A DNA stretch of 64,000 bases, taken from NCBI GenBank assembly GCA_014529385.2, contig CM043958.1, positions 140,330,234 to 140,394,233 on the forward strand. Reading direction: 5' to 3'. Under the pieces are notes generated by a model, which made no database searches, was not told where the DNA came from, and was given only the letters and a program-made list of their open reading frames with translations. The DNA is from Adiantum capillus-veneris (taxonomy: Eukaryota > Streptophyta > Polypodiopsida > Polypodiales > Pteridaceae). This document shows positions 41,462-55,836 of the stretch, piece after piece (the first letter of the stretch is position 1; every line of letters begins with the position of its first letter). A program made the position numbers and the translations under genes.

Positions 41462-42581
41462 TGACTTAGCAATAAGCAACGACATCTGCTACACACTACA
41501 AAATAGCTCCTTTAGCTTTTAGTTGTTCATGGGTCAAGGTTATTTTAACAACTGATCCTTCAACATCATACTCACGTGCCCTGATCCAAAACAGAACCAG
41601 CTCATCCCCATCTCTGTGAGTCCATCATATCTTGCAACAAAAAAGAAAGGCCCGGCTCCCTTTGAATTGTGAGGCAGTGCCATCGAACCACACCCAATGT
41701 TGTTTATGAGTGCCACCCTCTTGTTGTAACGACTCATAGTGTAGCATTTAGAAATGTTGCATAAACAATGTTTCATGCACCTTGTCATCTGATATGAAGA
41801 AGTGGATTTTTTTACTACCTTCCCTGCCTTACGGCAGTACGTTATGTGTAAAAAAATGGTTACCTGACTAGAGTGCCGATGCATTAAGTGAATCTCATTT
41901 TTCTCCTTGAAGGTGTAATTCTTGGCAAAATCAACAACTGAGACAACGACATCATCTAGAAATCAAAGTAGACAATCCTTCAATGAATTGTTGTCCTTGC
42001 CATCAAGCATAATTATGATTGATGAAGAGCTTCAACTTGGTTTTCAAGGGTTGAAGAAACTCCCAACACTGCATTTATTTATGCAAAAGATCTTTTCTTT
42101 CTTTATTTTTTCCATGTATGTCTTTTGCTTCTAGATATGAAAATACTTTCACAATAATACTCTTACCTGGATTTGCTATCTCCAAGTAACATTATTCTAA
42201 TATATTGTCTCCACATATCCTATAGTCTTCCATTAGGCATTCCCTTCTATGGAAAATAGCATCTAATAGCTTTGGAAAGAGAATGAACCCCCACATTTGT
42301 GTGACACCTTTGAACGTGTGATGCGAAGCCAAGCAACTCTTGCTAATGTTCTTGCTTGTGACACGGATATTGCATACATAGCCGCAACCTGTATCATGCA
42401 TCCCAAAAGCACGAGGGAGCATGTGATTTAGTGTCTCCTATAAAAAGAGCATTTGCACATGGTGTTCAAAAAATCATGTGTATCTATCCTTCAATTGTTT
42501 GAAAAAGAATGGCTTAAACATCTTAAATATTCTTATGCCAATCTTGCAATCTGGATGATTTTCTTTGAATTTGTGAAAGAC
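41462..42581 (-). pseudogene. diverged, decayed copy of the transposase (exon 2)
   Basis: On the minus strand the order of motifs follows exon 2 of the 28-32 kb transposase. VFHKFKENHP corresponds to VELYQRFKKAHP and LKDRYT to LKDRNTC. Then HDTGCGYVCNIRV, a Trp-containing segment and RRECLMEDYRICGD, then VSVVDFAKNY-like text, HSSQVTIFLHITY, HWVWFDGTASQFK, and EYDVEG before LTHEQLKAKG. Frameshifts and stops are frequent. A 3' splice acceptor (CATGTTCAG) lies at the same place as in the intact gene, and a TAG|GTACCAA donor is about 75 bp upstream. The intron position is therefore shared and the intron is short here. Confidence 0.8.
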
Positions 42582-42660
42582 CTGAACATGTAATATCCAT
42601 ATTTGATTAGTATGTTTACTAGGGTAAATGAATCCAAATAGGAATATACAGATTGGTACC

Positions 42661-44018
42661 TAGGATATCTGGCATGTTCATCAAACAAATCAAAGTATTA
42701 AATAGCATTTTCAACATCCTAACATGCATGTAATAGGGTGTGTTGACTTGTGAGGTCCCCTCCCCGTCTCACCTTGACGGAACTAGAGGACACCTGACGG
42801 TCGCTAGATCCTATGTGGAAGAAAATTAAAACAACTGGCTAAAAAGAAATCTAGTGGCGTCACTTAGTGAGTTGAGTCCAAGCCACCAGTGAAAGGAGTC
42901 TAGCTCCACCCCACAAGGGAAGCGTAATTACGTATTATCGGACCTCTTCTCATCTTCCAAGAGGAGAAGTAACCTCGATGCCTTTTTCACCATAACTTCT
43001 AGAGGCACGTACACCGAGTTCCTTCTGCTCTGGCGTAATGAGTTATCGAATTTCGTACTCTATTGCACAGGGAAGAGAGTTCCCGATTGATCAGGACCAC
43101 TCGTCTCGTAGGCTTTGGCAACCTGATCCAAGCCCCCACTTTCCACCCGCACTCACATAGAGTCTTTGTGTGGCCTAATTACTAACATATTGTTATTCAA
43201 CACTCTGGGTTCCTTTTTATGGTTTTCATCACAAGTTCCTTAAGACAACCCTTCAAACATTGTCGAATCGGCACCAAAACATATCTTTCCTAGAAAAAGT
43301 ACTCAACAAACAATACTTCATTAAAAATTCCAATGTCCTCGAGTCATGATGACCTCCATCTAGTGTTAACTCCGCCCATTGTCAACTGGCCGCCCATACA
43401 ACCGGTCCATGATCCACCCAATTCATGGAGTAACTCTCCGGGGAAAATCATGTATGCACCACATCAAAAGAAATGCTTGGACATATCCACCACATAGAAA
43501 GAAAGTCGTGGATTTAGCTCCTATGATAACTTTGTGAGCTACCACCCTATGATCAATAGGGGGTTCAAACTAAATCAACATTGGAATAATGAATGAAATT
43601 TGTTTGAGATAGTTTTTCCTTAACAACCATTCTTTCCTACCTCAAAATAGTCTTTCCATAAAGCAGTTCTTTCCTATTTAATTTAAACTTAAATTTAGAT
43701 AAAAACCATTAAAGTACTAATGCCATTGTTTCAGTTGGATTTTCCAACATTTTTCTGGAAAGTTTAGACATTCCTAAAGTTATCGTAATACAATGCTTAT
43801 GTAAGGTACAAAAATAAAATCCATCCTACCTCATGAATTTCCTCTTTGATACCTCGTGAGATGACCGGATTTTCCTCTCTCATCGGTGCTTTACCGTTGG
43901 TTGACATGTTGCTAGTTCCCGATTTTCGTGATCGTTAGCACCACCAAGCCGAGTTCTTTTAGGGGCCATTTCTCACTACTAGGATTAGTTCTTTCGGAGA
44001 GACGGAGAGACTAGGCGT
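42661..44018. other. no gene seen
   Basis: Only short open frames. Exon 1 of the decayed transposase would be expected near 42660-43500 (minus), but nothing recognisable is left. Confidence 0.45.
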
Positions 44019-45170
44019 TGTGAGCGGGATGGAAAAACACAGAACGCCTCTATAACGACCCGACACACACTCTTGGGAAGATACACACACACACACACAC
44101 ACACACTGGGGGGCACCAGTCGGCTTACACAACACACCTGGCCGAGACAGAAAACACACCTATGGAGTGAGAGGAGTGAAACTATCCACTTGCCCACTCC
44201 ACACAGAGACACACACACACACACACCCAAAAAACTCAGCTCAAAAGAGGAGAAGTTCTGATGTTTAGATACAATTGAGCTTGGGCCAACACTAATGGGC
44301 AAATAGCTCACACAAAATGGGTAAAATATACCAGATAAAATCACAAATTGGAGCAGAAGCTTCGCTCATAGGAGAAACTTACACAACAAAAATAGCAAAA
44401 AAATAATGAGCAATTTGGCAAAATGGACAGCGCCATCGCGTCCGGAACGGCCCAAAACCCTAGTCTACAATGTCAAAGTGCTCAAATCCGACATCGGATG
44501 AGTAGTTTACGGCCAAAACAGACTCCAAAAACCCCAAAAACACACCTGCGGCTGTTCCTCCTCTCTTCTCCACGTTTTTTTTGGTCTCCTCTCAGTTTTT
44601 CCAGTTCCCACACTTAGCTTTATTAGTTGGGCACCCTTGGCCTTTTAGATGATCTCAAACGGACCCCGAACAGGCCAAAAACTGACCTCGCAGTGCATAG
44701 TTGTCACCTTTTTGCATCATCCGCACACCTGGCACTCAGCTTTTCCCAATAATGCATCCCGCAACCACGTGAAGTAGCCCCAAAAAGTGGTCCTCATGAT
44801 GACCTTTCTGCATAAGTATCACAAGGAAACACCCACGTTGTGTCCGTACTTCTCCGCGTGCAAGTATTGACCCCATTCGCCGTCCTGACGCCACTAGATG
44901 CCATATGACGCACCTGCTTACCTCATGTCATCGGCCCACGGATAGCTTCCTCGAGAAGTTTTACGCGCTACCAACTCCTCTTTATTATAGAAAAAACACA
45001 GTGTTACTGGTAATAGTGAAAATCGATGCACTATGTACACCCTGTCCTACCTGTACACATGTGGGCCCCCCGTAACCACCTGGCTCTGAAAAATGGGCAA
45101 TTCTTTATTTGATGCACCGTGCATGTGTATGTACATATGCGCAATCCCTTGCTCCAAAAAACTCCTGACA
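44019..45170 (-). repeat. 3' LTR (left copy)
   Basis: In forward reading it starts TGTGAGCGGGATGG (one change from TGTCAG in the partner) and ends CTCCTGACA. It contains a short (AC)n at about 44082-44106. It differs from the right copy mainly in AC-repeat length and scattered substitutions. Confidence 0.92.
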
Positions 45171-45231
45171 TAATTTTCCCACCCCCTAGCCTGCTAGAGC
45201 ATTCATGCTCAGCAGCAGCACTAGTAGATGC

Positions 45232-47892
45232 TCATTCCACCTGGAACAAAGGCCAAAGGCATATCGCCTGATTCACAAGAAGCATCATAACACCACACCT
45301 ACATTTGTCAACAATCAACCAAAATGCACCATAGGCATATCCAAATAACACATCCGCGCTGTCTGGAGTTCCAAACGCATAAATATTGCATGCCACATTC
45401 AACCCAACCGATAGAGACAACTCAAGTGACTCATCAGCTGGCATCTTGGCTTCACCAACCATAGCAACAACCTGCAAATCATGCACCCAAGTAGCTAAAA
45501 GCATTGTGTGAAGGTAAGGTTGTTGATATCCAAAGCACAAAAGTATCCCCGCAGCACACATATCCCTAGCATAGGCATCCACATAGCTGAGATTGGACTC
45601 ATATATGCCAAACCCCTTCTCATCATCATAAGCATACTCATCATCACACATAACTTTATCCACATCATAATCATGGCTAGCACCACTATCCATAGCTTCT
45701 AGCATGGGTTCATCAGACTCCAAGAATACAGATCCCTGCTCTAAACCACAATCATGCTCACAAATCGATTCAATCACTGCATATGCATCAAAATATGGCT
45801 TCAAAACAGGCTCCACATCCAACAAATCCACAAAATGGCTCTCAACCTTGCCCTCTTCCCTAACTTCCAAGGAACTAGTATCCAAAGATACGTGCTCATC
45901 ATCAATAACCTCAACCTCACTGCTGGTAGTGCTATCACTGTCCTCATCTGTCACCGTGGAAGAGTCTTCATCACTAGACCCATCCTCATCTTCATAAAGC
46001 TCCTCTAATCGTTTCCTTGTGTCCATATTGTATATCTTCTTGGCACCTATCTTTCCATAGAGGCTAATCGTACCATTTCGCCAATCTTGAACAGCTCCCA
46101 CTGCACGTAACCATGGTCTGCCCAGTATAATAGGATATGCTCCCAGCCCTGCTGGCATCACATGAAAATCAACCACTGCCTTTGCATCATATGCCTCCAC
46201 TTCTAAGCTCTTTACAACACCCAAGCATTTGACTTTTTGATGATTTGCCAATCTGATCCGAAACCCTGACACCCCAGACACTGTAAGACCCATCTTCTCA
46301 ACGCATGAGTGTGTTATCACATATATTTGGGCCCCGCCATCAACATAGCCTTGTCCTAAATTTTTCCTTTTATGCCACACATCTACTATTGGGCAAATGT
46401 CTAGTAGCTTATCCATTGCCAACACGTTCACTGAACCTCTCTCTGGCTCTTTCTCCATTGGGTTAACCATCCTCTTCCACTGTCGCTTTAGTTTAGGCAC
46501 CATCTCTATAAGCTGCCCAAAAGTAACATCTGCCTTCCTGCTTGTCAGATCCTCTTTCAAGTCATAGCTTAATTGCCCATCCCCTAGTGGAAAATCTGAA
46601 ACATGAAACTTTCGACCATCTCTCCTTTTCCTCTTTCCCTTGACATCCTCACCTTCATGACTCTTTCCCTTCTTCTTACTAGGACCTGGGGCACTTCTTG
46701 CTTCCTTGTCCTCTGTCATCCTCTTCCCAATAGGCATCACTAATATATCCTCTAGCATTGATGCCTTCTCTAAGGTAACCACACTTAACACTTTTGTCTT
46801 ACCCTTTTCCTCCTGGGTTAATCCACTGGTTCCTTCATCTCCCTTAATTTCGATGCCATAATCATTTGACCTAGTTAACACCTGTCTTGGCAATGGATAC
46901 ATGTCTCCCCCCATCCTTGGTGGCTTATCACATTGCGGGCTGATGTGACCCAACTCTCCACAATTGTAACATGTGGGCATTTGCCTCCAAAACCTACCAT
47001 TGCTTTGTCCAACACCATTCCTAGGTCTTTCTTCACCTCCTGGCTGATTTGCATACCTCCCTCGACCTCGATTATTTCCCACTTGACCTAGCATGTTTAG
47101 GCTGAGATTCTTCATTCAATCTACCACTTGCCTCATGTCTTGCCTTAGCCCATCATCTTGCACTGTTGTAGTGACCACTGCTGGCATAACTTGAGGAGTA
47201 ACAGAAACCACTGGTTCATGATGAACCCCTGGCATGCGACCTTGCGAAGAATCCATAGGCTGAAATTCAGACCTCATGGGCAAAGACTCCACCCCTAACT
47301 GGCTCATTTTCCTCAGCTTCCACTCTTTGTTCCTTGCTACCTCTAGTGCATCTTCATATGTCCTAGGCTTTTTTAGCTCCACTCTCCAACGTATATTCTC
47401 CCAAAGACCATCCAAGAACCTGTCCTTCTTCATCATGTCAGGCGGGGGTACCTGTGGCGCTAAGGCCTTGCACATCCTCTCCCATGCCAATGAGAACTTA
47501 CGTATGTACGCATCTACTGGCTCACCTTCCTTTTGCACTAAACCCTGTACTTCTTGCCACACTTTGTCAGGATCTTCTATCTTTACAAACTCCACTTCCA
47601 ATCCATGCCTTAGATTGTCCCAACTCAATCTTACGGGTGGATCCGTTGCACGCAACTCCTCTTCAAATGCTTTAGACCAAACTCGTGCATCACTCTTCAA
47701 ACAAATTTGGAGAAGGCGTAACATCTGCGCAGGGTCATGAATGTGGTTGCTAATGCAGGCAACCTCCATCTTTTCCAAAAATTCTTCCACATGTTCATCA
47801 CTTCTTCCATGAAACTCCGGATAAGAGAAAGCCATGGCTACCCAAGTTATAATGCTTTGAGAACCCCTTCGAACACACGTGAAAGAACCCAA
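45232..47892 (-). CDS. gag-protease polyprotein, one in-frame TGA
   Basis: The frame runs from 47892 to 45232 and is interrupted only by TGA at 47116-47118, between ...MRQVVD and MKNLSLNM. N-terminal residues about 20-200 are a plant retrotransposon gag domain (SYPEFHGRSDEHVEEFLEKM, then VEFVKIEDPDKVWQEV and LVQKEGEPVDAYIRKF). After the TGA comes a Gly/Arg-rich stretch and a zinc knuckle CYNCGELGHISPQC. A Lys-rich segment follows, then a retropepsin-like domain with GYVDGGAQIYVIT (Asp-Gly-Gly) and IILGRPWL. The last about 230 residues are acidic, then hydrophobic. There are no pol domains. The first ATG near the start is internal (WVAMAFSYPEF), so the initiator is uncertain. Confidence 0.85.
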
Positions 47893-48893
47893 AACTTCTC
47901 ACTACCCAATCCTTAGAAACTTCAATGGAGCTCAACTTTAGATAAGGACAAACACATGCACATCAAATGAGTTTTCATAGTTAATCATCGAAATGACAAC
48001 AGGCAAAGGACATTCTAGGATCTCTCGTAATCTTCTTGGCCCGAACATAAAGACTATGCGTTGCTGGAAAAAAATCTTCCTGGACACATGAACATTTATC
48101 TGGATTCTTTGAGTTAAATGAAAAGGAGTGAATTGAGAGCCATTTTGATCATCCATTAAAGTCAACCATGAAGCTTCAAGAAAGTACACCTGTCTTATCC
48201 TCTGATTTTACCAAAATTTCAGCAGCATAACATCATAAATGCCTTAAAAGACCAAAAGACCAGCCATAATAACTTGGAAAAATTTTGACAGAGTTTCCCC
48301 AGAACTAGAGCAGTGTGAACCCAAAATATAGACTGTATATGTATGCATAAACTGCCAACAATAGAACCCGAGCATCAAACAGGAATCACTAATACATAGC
48401 CTATGGCGAGGTCACAAAAAGGGTGCTCCAGCTACCTGTATCACCGAAAGGATCTCCACATTTGAGAATCCCCCAACTCAATAAAACCTCACGCTATCGA
48501 CCCTCACACGAAGGCTTATGAAAATCTCGTATAGTCAAGTCTCAGAAATGACTATCTTCCAGACCAAGTCTCAGAAATGACTGGGACTGCCAAATAAAAC
48601 CAAGTATGGATCCACAAAGGTGTACAATGGCAGTTTCCACAAGTAACGTACAATCCAACAGACAATGCACTCAAACAGGCGCCAAATGATGCATACCCAC
48701 AATAATTGCAAGTGACTCCACTGTCAGTATATCACTCTACTCCAACTACCTGTACCTATGTGAATCACCTGTATCTGTACCTGTACCTGTCACCTGTAAT
48801 CTGCAACCTGCAACCTGTAATCCCGAATCTCGAAGCTTGAAGCTCGAATCAGAAGGTACTCGAAGAAGATCCTCCGTGGGGGCGCCAAAAGAA
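47893..48893 (-). other. leader of the gag-protease element with primer binding site
   Basis: About 1 kb without a convincing frame between the primer site (complement of about 48873-48893, TTTTGGCGCCCCCACGGAGG) and gag. This is the expected 5' untranslated region and packaging part of the element. Confidence 0.6.
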
Positions 48894-48955
48894 TGTCAGC
48901 GGGATGGAAAAACACAGAACGTCTCTATAACGACCTCACACACACTCTTGGGAAG

Positions 48956-49002
<47 letters not shown>

Positions 49003-50061
49003 GGGGCACCACTCGGCTTACACAACACACCTGGTCGAGACAGGAAACACACCTATTTAGTGAGAGGAGAGAAACTATCCACTTGCCCACTCCACACAGA
49101 GACACACACACGCACACCCAAAAAACTCAGCTCAAAAGAGGAGAAGTTCTGATGTTTAGATACAATTGAGCTTGGTCCAACACCAATGGGTAAATAGCTC
49201 ACACAAAATGGGTAAAATATACCAGATACAATCACAAATTGGAGCAGAAGCTTCGCTCATGGGAGAAACATACACAACAACAAAAAAAGAAAAAGAATGA
49301 GGAATTTGGAAAAATGGACAGCTCCATCGCGTCCGGAACGGCCCAAAACCCCAGTCTACAATGTCAAAGTGCTCAAATGCGACATCGGATGAGCAGTTTA
49401 CGGCCAAAACAGGCTCCAAAAACCCCAAAAACACACCTGCGGCTGTTCCTCCTCTCTTCTCCACGTTTTTTCTGGTCATCTCTCAGTTTTTTCAGCTCCC
49501 ACACTTAGCTTTATTAGTTGGGCACCCTTGGCCTTTTAGATGACCTCAAACGGACCCCGAACAGGCCAAAAACTGACCTCGCAGTGCATAGTTGTCACCT
49601 TTTTGCATCATGCGCACACCTGGCACTCAGCTTTTCCCAATAATGCATCCCGCAACCACGTGAAGTAGCCCCAAAAAGTGGTCCTCATGATGACCTTTCT
49701 GCATAAGTATCACAAGGAAACACCCACATTGTGTCCGTACTTCTCCGCGTGCAAGTATTGACCCCATTCGTCGTCCTGATGCCACTAGATGCCATATGAC
49801 GCACCTTCTTACCTCATGTCATCGGCCCGCGGATAGCTTCCTCGAGAAGTTTTACGCGCTACCAACTCCTCTTTATTATAGAAAAAACACAGTGGTACTG
49901 GTAATAGTGAAAATCGATGCACTATGTACACCTTGTCCTACCTGTACACATGTGGGCCCCACGTAACCACCTGGCTCTGAAAAATGGGCAATTCTTTATT
50001 TGATGCACCATGCATGTGTATGTACATATGTGCAATCCCTTGCTCCAAAAAACTCCTGACA
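48894..50061 (-). repeat. 5' LTR (right copy)
   Basis: Starts TGTCAGCGGGATGG and ends CTCCTGACA, so the ends form a perfect 6-bp TGTCAG/CTGACA inverted repeat. It contains a longer (AC)n at about 48957-49000 than the left copy. Confidence 0.92.
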
Positions 50062-51017
50062 GCGTAGTTTCCACAACAACCAATGAGGAAACTTGACAAG
50101 GAATAACCTTATTCTTACACATAATACTAGATTAAAGGACAAAGCCTTCACAACTGTAAGTATGTAAGCTAACTCAAGGATACAGCGAGATGATTATGCC
50201 TTTATTACTCATAAACTCATCCTAAAATTATCATAACCAAAACTTCCCTTGTATGCAACATGAGATGAAAATTAATGTACTAACTAGCTGCATAACATAC
50301 AATGATAGACTATAACCTTGCAAATACCTAATATAATAGATGATCAATTCCCGCACACAATTTTCTAATGCAACACAATACCCTAGTTATGCATTTTTTT
50401 GTATGCAATAAGTCTCATAATTATACCCTATTTTAATGAGAAAATCAAGAATTTAATTCCTTGATTAATCCACAATTTGGGTGCATAAAACAAGAGAAAA
50501 AATCCTCACCATATCTTAGAGAATCATAGGTGAAGAGCTTTACAACATAATTATGCACAACATACATAACTGGCAATGATGATTATATGCATAAACTCAT
50601 GCTTAATTAAAGGAAAATTAAATATATTTAAGAAGGAAGGTGCTCCTTAATCCAACAATGGAAATACAATCAATGGATGGAAACCATTGACAATACCCCA
50701 CATGGAATATAATAGAGAATAGATTATTCAATGTTGTAGCCAGCTAGCATAATTAGGCTCGACATAGGAATCCTCTAGAGAAAAGAGCTCTATGGAGCAA
50801 TAGGATTAGCATAAACATAATTTAATTACCCTTAATAAGATCTCCTTTGTGTGTTATGTGATGTAGAAAAGGATTCACAAAAGATTGCTCCGGCAGTAGC
50901 ACTTCCTTGCACTGTCTTGGGAATTGTGTGTCTCTAGAGAGGGTTGAGTGACTCTTATATAGGCATCCCCCTCAAGGAGGGTCGATTTCTCTTGCTATAA
51001 TTGGATTTTTTAGAAGG

Positions 51018-51019
<2 letters not shown>
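50062..51019. other. AT-rich, no gene seen
   Basis: No open frame with coding character. It may be part of an older LTR element whose pol lies at 52.1-54.6 kb. Confidence 0.5.
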
Positions 51020-52097
<1,078 letters not shown>

Positions 52098-54590
52098 TCA
52101 CGTCTCAAGGATGTAGTCAGGTTGTAGCTCAAGAACGCCTTGAGTAGAAATAACGACTTGTTCTACATCTACAACATTATCGGGATTGGGAATATAGGGT
52201 TTAAGCAAGCTCACATCAAAAACTTCATGAACTTTGAGGTTTGAGGGTAACTGCAACTTATAAGCTTGGTCACTTACAACCTTTAGAATCTCATAAGGTC
52301 CACAATATCTTGGACTCAGCTGCTTGAATTTTCCCAAGGATAGATTACTCCTCTTGGGTTTGACCCTAAGAAATACTTTATCCCCTAACTTAAAAGTTCT
52401 TTCAGATCTTTTCTTGTTTGCATAATGCTTCTGTCTGTCCTGATCTACTTGAATATCCTTACAAATTGCTCTAGTCTGTGCTTCCATGTTTTCTAACATT
52501 TTCTTTGAGGCCTCCACTTTAATAGTTGGATTAGAAAAGTTTAGTGGAGCTATACACTCTTGTCCATAGAGTGCCTTAAATGGTGACATTCCTATGCTTC
52601 TATGATCAAAAGAGTTATAATATTTTTTTACTAAAGGAAGATGTTGAATCCATTTCCTTGGTTCTTGTGAACCGTAAGCTCTAAGAATAGCTTTGATTAC
52701 TTGGTTTACCCTTTCAGTATGTCCGTCCGTCTGAGGATGATATGCTGTACTGAAGCATAGCTAAGTTCCGATTGCTTGAAAAAGAGAAGTCCAAAACTTC
52801 AAAGTAACTTCGCATCTCTATCACTGACGATTCTTCTTGGTAACCCGTGAAGTCTAAAGATTTCCTTGATGAAAACCCTACTGATGTCAGAAGCACTATA
52901 GGTTGTCTTGACAAGTATCAAGTGATCCACCTTAGTGAGCATATCGACAACCACAAATACAAAATCGTAGCCTCCAACAAAAGGTCATCCAGTGACAAAT
53001 TTCATACTAATACACTCCCATTTCATTTGAGGTATATCAAGAGGTTTGAGTTGCCCAGGAAGCTTGATTTGTTCGGCTTTAACTTGTTGACAAGATAAAC
53101 ACTGATTTATGTAACAAAGAATAACACCTTTCATTGCTGGCCAAAAATAACTTCTTCTCACCGCATTCAAGGTTTTTGCGTACCTTCGATGTCCAGAAGT
53201 CGGGCTATCATGAGCCTCAAATAAAATTGCTTTCTTTAGTGCTGGATCCTTAGGTACATAAAGTCTTTGACCAAGATAAAGGAACCCCCCTTGAAGAGAA
53301 TAGTCTTTAGCCGGTCTAGAAGTTACATTAGATCCTTCACCTTGTCGAATCTGTGCTAAATGTCACTAATACTCTGGGTCATTTGAAGAAGCTTCTCTAA
53401 TCCTTTCCAGAACAGGATTATTGGGTATAGAGATAGCACCGAGGAAAGCCTTACGATTGAGTCCAACTGCAACTACATTATCCTTTCCAGGTCGGTACTT
53501 GATATCAAAATTGTATTCTTGAAGAAGTTCAATCCACCTCCTCTGTCTCATGTTGAGGTTGGGTTGTGTAAAGATCTACTTTAAGCTCTTTTGGTTGGTA
53601 ACTAGCTGAAATTTTTGACTCGAAAGATAACGTCTCCATAGCATCAATGCATGGATGACAGCGAGAAGTTCTAGATTGTGAGTTGGATAGTTTTTCTCAC
53701 GATCTTTGAGCTTGCGAGAGGTAAACGCTACAGGTCTCCCTTCTTGAGTAAGAACTCCTCCTAAGGCAAAACTGTTAGCGTCGGTCACAACTTCAAAATC
53801 CTTATTGAAATTTGGAAGCTTTAAAACAGGAGAAGGCACTAAGTATATATTTTAAGTCTGCAAAACTAGCTTCGTGTTTTTCTTTCCAGTCAATTCGCAT
53901 TCCTTTCTTCAAAAGTACTCTCAAAGGGGCTGCAATAAGAGCATAATCTCTAACAAAAATTATGTACCACCCTGTAATTCTAAGAAATCCTCTAACTTCA
54001 CTGACAGAAGAAGGCTGAGGCCAATCCACTATATCCTTGATCTTCTTGGGGTCAACTGAGATTCCATCGACGGATATGATGAAACCTAAATAACTAACTT
54101 GGGGAGTATAGAAAGTACACTTGCTTTCCTTCACATAAAGCTGATGCTGACGTAGAATTTCTAGGACTTTTTGGATATGTTCTTCATGCTCTACTTCGTC
54201 TTTAGAGTAAACCAAAATGTCATAAAAAAAGACTAGGACAAAGTCCAAGTAAGGTCTAAAGATATCCTCCATTAGTCGATTAAAGCTTGTAGGTGCATTT
54301 GTAAGAACAAAGGACATAACTGTGAATTCATAATGCCCATACCTAGTATTAAAAGTTGTCTTCGGTATGTTTGATTGTTTGATTCTAATTTGATAATATC
54401 TTGATCAAAGATCAATATTTGAAAAGATCTTGGACCCATGGAGTCTATCCAACAATTCGTCAATTCTTGGAATCGGATACTTGTTCTTAACAGTCACTTG
54501 GTTAAGCCCACGATAATCTATGCATAGCCACAAAGATCCATCCTTCTACTCGGGTTTTCTCATTTTCATTGGGGTCAAAGCTGCAAAAAC
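52098..54590 (-). pseudogene. Ty3/gypsy pol (reverse transcriptase, RNase H, integrase), decayed
   Basis: Minus-strand order from 54590: [20 protein letters not shown]-like start of reverse transcriptase, [14 protein letters not shown], a damaged catalytic site FYDILVYSK (where YDDILVYSK is expected, about 54220), then RNase H (FEVVTDANSFALGGVL, TSRKLKDREKNYPTHNLEL). A KYRPGKDNVVAVGLNRK segment follows, then the integrase zinc region (RRSYFWPAM, CLSCQQVKAEQIK). The integrase C-terminal domain comes last (FKALYGQECIAPLNFSN, GDKVFLRVKP, RYCGPYEILK, VHEVFDVSLLKPY). Several frameshifts and stops separate the pieces. The left end stops near 52080, and the right end is a breakpoint near 54590. Confidence 0.92.
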
Positions 54591-54935
54591 CTGGCTCCAA
54601 GACTACGAATGTTCGTTTTGGAAAGCGGTTTATCGAGACAAGACGGTGCGGTACAGGTGTTCCAATTCCTCATTTGTGGTAATGTGAGGCTATCGTTTGA
54701 TGGCCTCCGTAATGAATAAAAGGTAGATTGTAAAGCCCTGGACGTGGATTTTTAAAGAAGATTTGTAGCGGATGCACAATTGGATGAAGTCAAGAGTAAG
54801 CTAGAAAGATTGAAAAAAAATCTTAGAAGGTTATTTTCAAGGGTTCGAAAGGGAGTTCAAAGCCCTTCAGGGAAAATTAATCAAGGTAACAGTTGCAAAA
54901 AATGTCGGTTTTGAAAAGTTGAGTAAATTCATGGA

Positions 54936-55836
54936 TTGCTGCATGAGGAAGTGGGCAACAAGGTTGAAGTGGCGGTAGTTCTAGCAAAAGGACGGACCAA
55001 AAAGATTTTAAAGAAGCGTGAAGCTAGGCACGCTTTGCCAGGCACTGTGGTGCCAAAGCGAGTTGATGCTGTGGTAGCCAAGCCAAAGGGAAGTATAGGT
55101 GCAAGAAGAACCAAGGGTTCTTTGGCTATAGAGAGATAGGGTGGTTCCTATGCCAAGGATGCCAACTAGAGCGGCTCTAGTTGTGGAGGAAGTGCAGGTG
55201 GTTTCAGAATGGGCAAAGGAGGTGCTGCCAAGTGCAAATGTGGTTGTAGAAGCTCCATTGAAGTGTGGTAAAGGTCAAAGAGTGTGGTTTGAAAACGATA
55301 TCAAAGTGGTAAGGCTAGATGAGACTCTCAAGCTTAAAATAGAGGAAGAGATTGAGTCAAGTGACAGTAGCTCTATGGATGCAGACACGAGTTTGGAGAC
55401 TGAGTCGTCTCAATCCAGGTATGATGAGCTCGATCTTTTGCATGTGGGTGAAGAAGTAGTAAATGCATGCGAGGAGCAACATGAAATGCAAGCTGAGATG
55501 CATGATGAAGACAAAGTGGAACGGTCTAGGCCTACATGTGATGATATGAAGGTAAACGTGATGTGTGGTTCCATGTTGATGAAAGTGGCAGTGGAGTGTG
55601 TCAGAATGAAAGCAGCTGTGCAATGGGCCGTTGAGCAGGTACAGGATTTGTTGAAAGAGGATCTAGCTTTAGATGGATGGGAGGGTGGGTCAACAATGTT
55701 AGGAGTGTTGGTTGAGCAGGATGGTGAGCACGATGGTGTTCTATTTGGTGTTCTTGGAGGTGCTTTTTTGCAAGTGGGGAGTATGAAATTGGGTGCATGG
55801 GGTGGTAGAAGTATGTTGTTGGCGGTTTGGATATGA
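54936..55836 (+). CDS. possible coding relic of unknown type
   Basis: Two plus-strand open pieces (54936-55139 and 55141-55836) in different frames: a basic piece (KGRTKKILKKREARHAL) and an acidic one (EEEIESSDSSSMDADTSLE). They could be one protein broken by a frameshift or chance frames. I recognise no family. The piece stops in a Gly/Val-rich stretch with the composition of non-coding DNA. Confidence 0.25.

Larger units (their letters stand above)
44019..50061 (-). mobile_element. complete gag-protease LTR retrotransposon without pol
   Basis: Two near-identical LTRs (44019-45170 and 48894-50061) bound a minus-oriented interior with one gag-protease frame and no reverse transcriptase, RNase H or integrase. 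The 5' LTR (right) is followed by a TTGGCGCCCCCACGG primer site, and the 3' LTR (left) is preceded by AGGGGGTGGGAAAATTA. GCGT flanks both sides as a probable target duplication. With complete ends and similar LTRs it must have moved fairly recently, using enzymes supplied by another element (inference). Confidence 0.9.
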
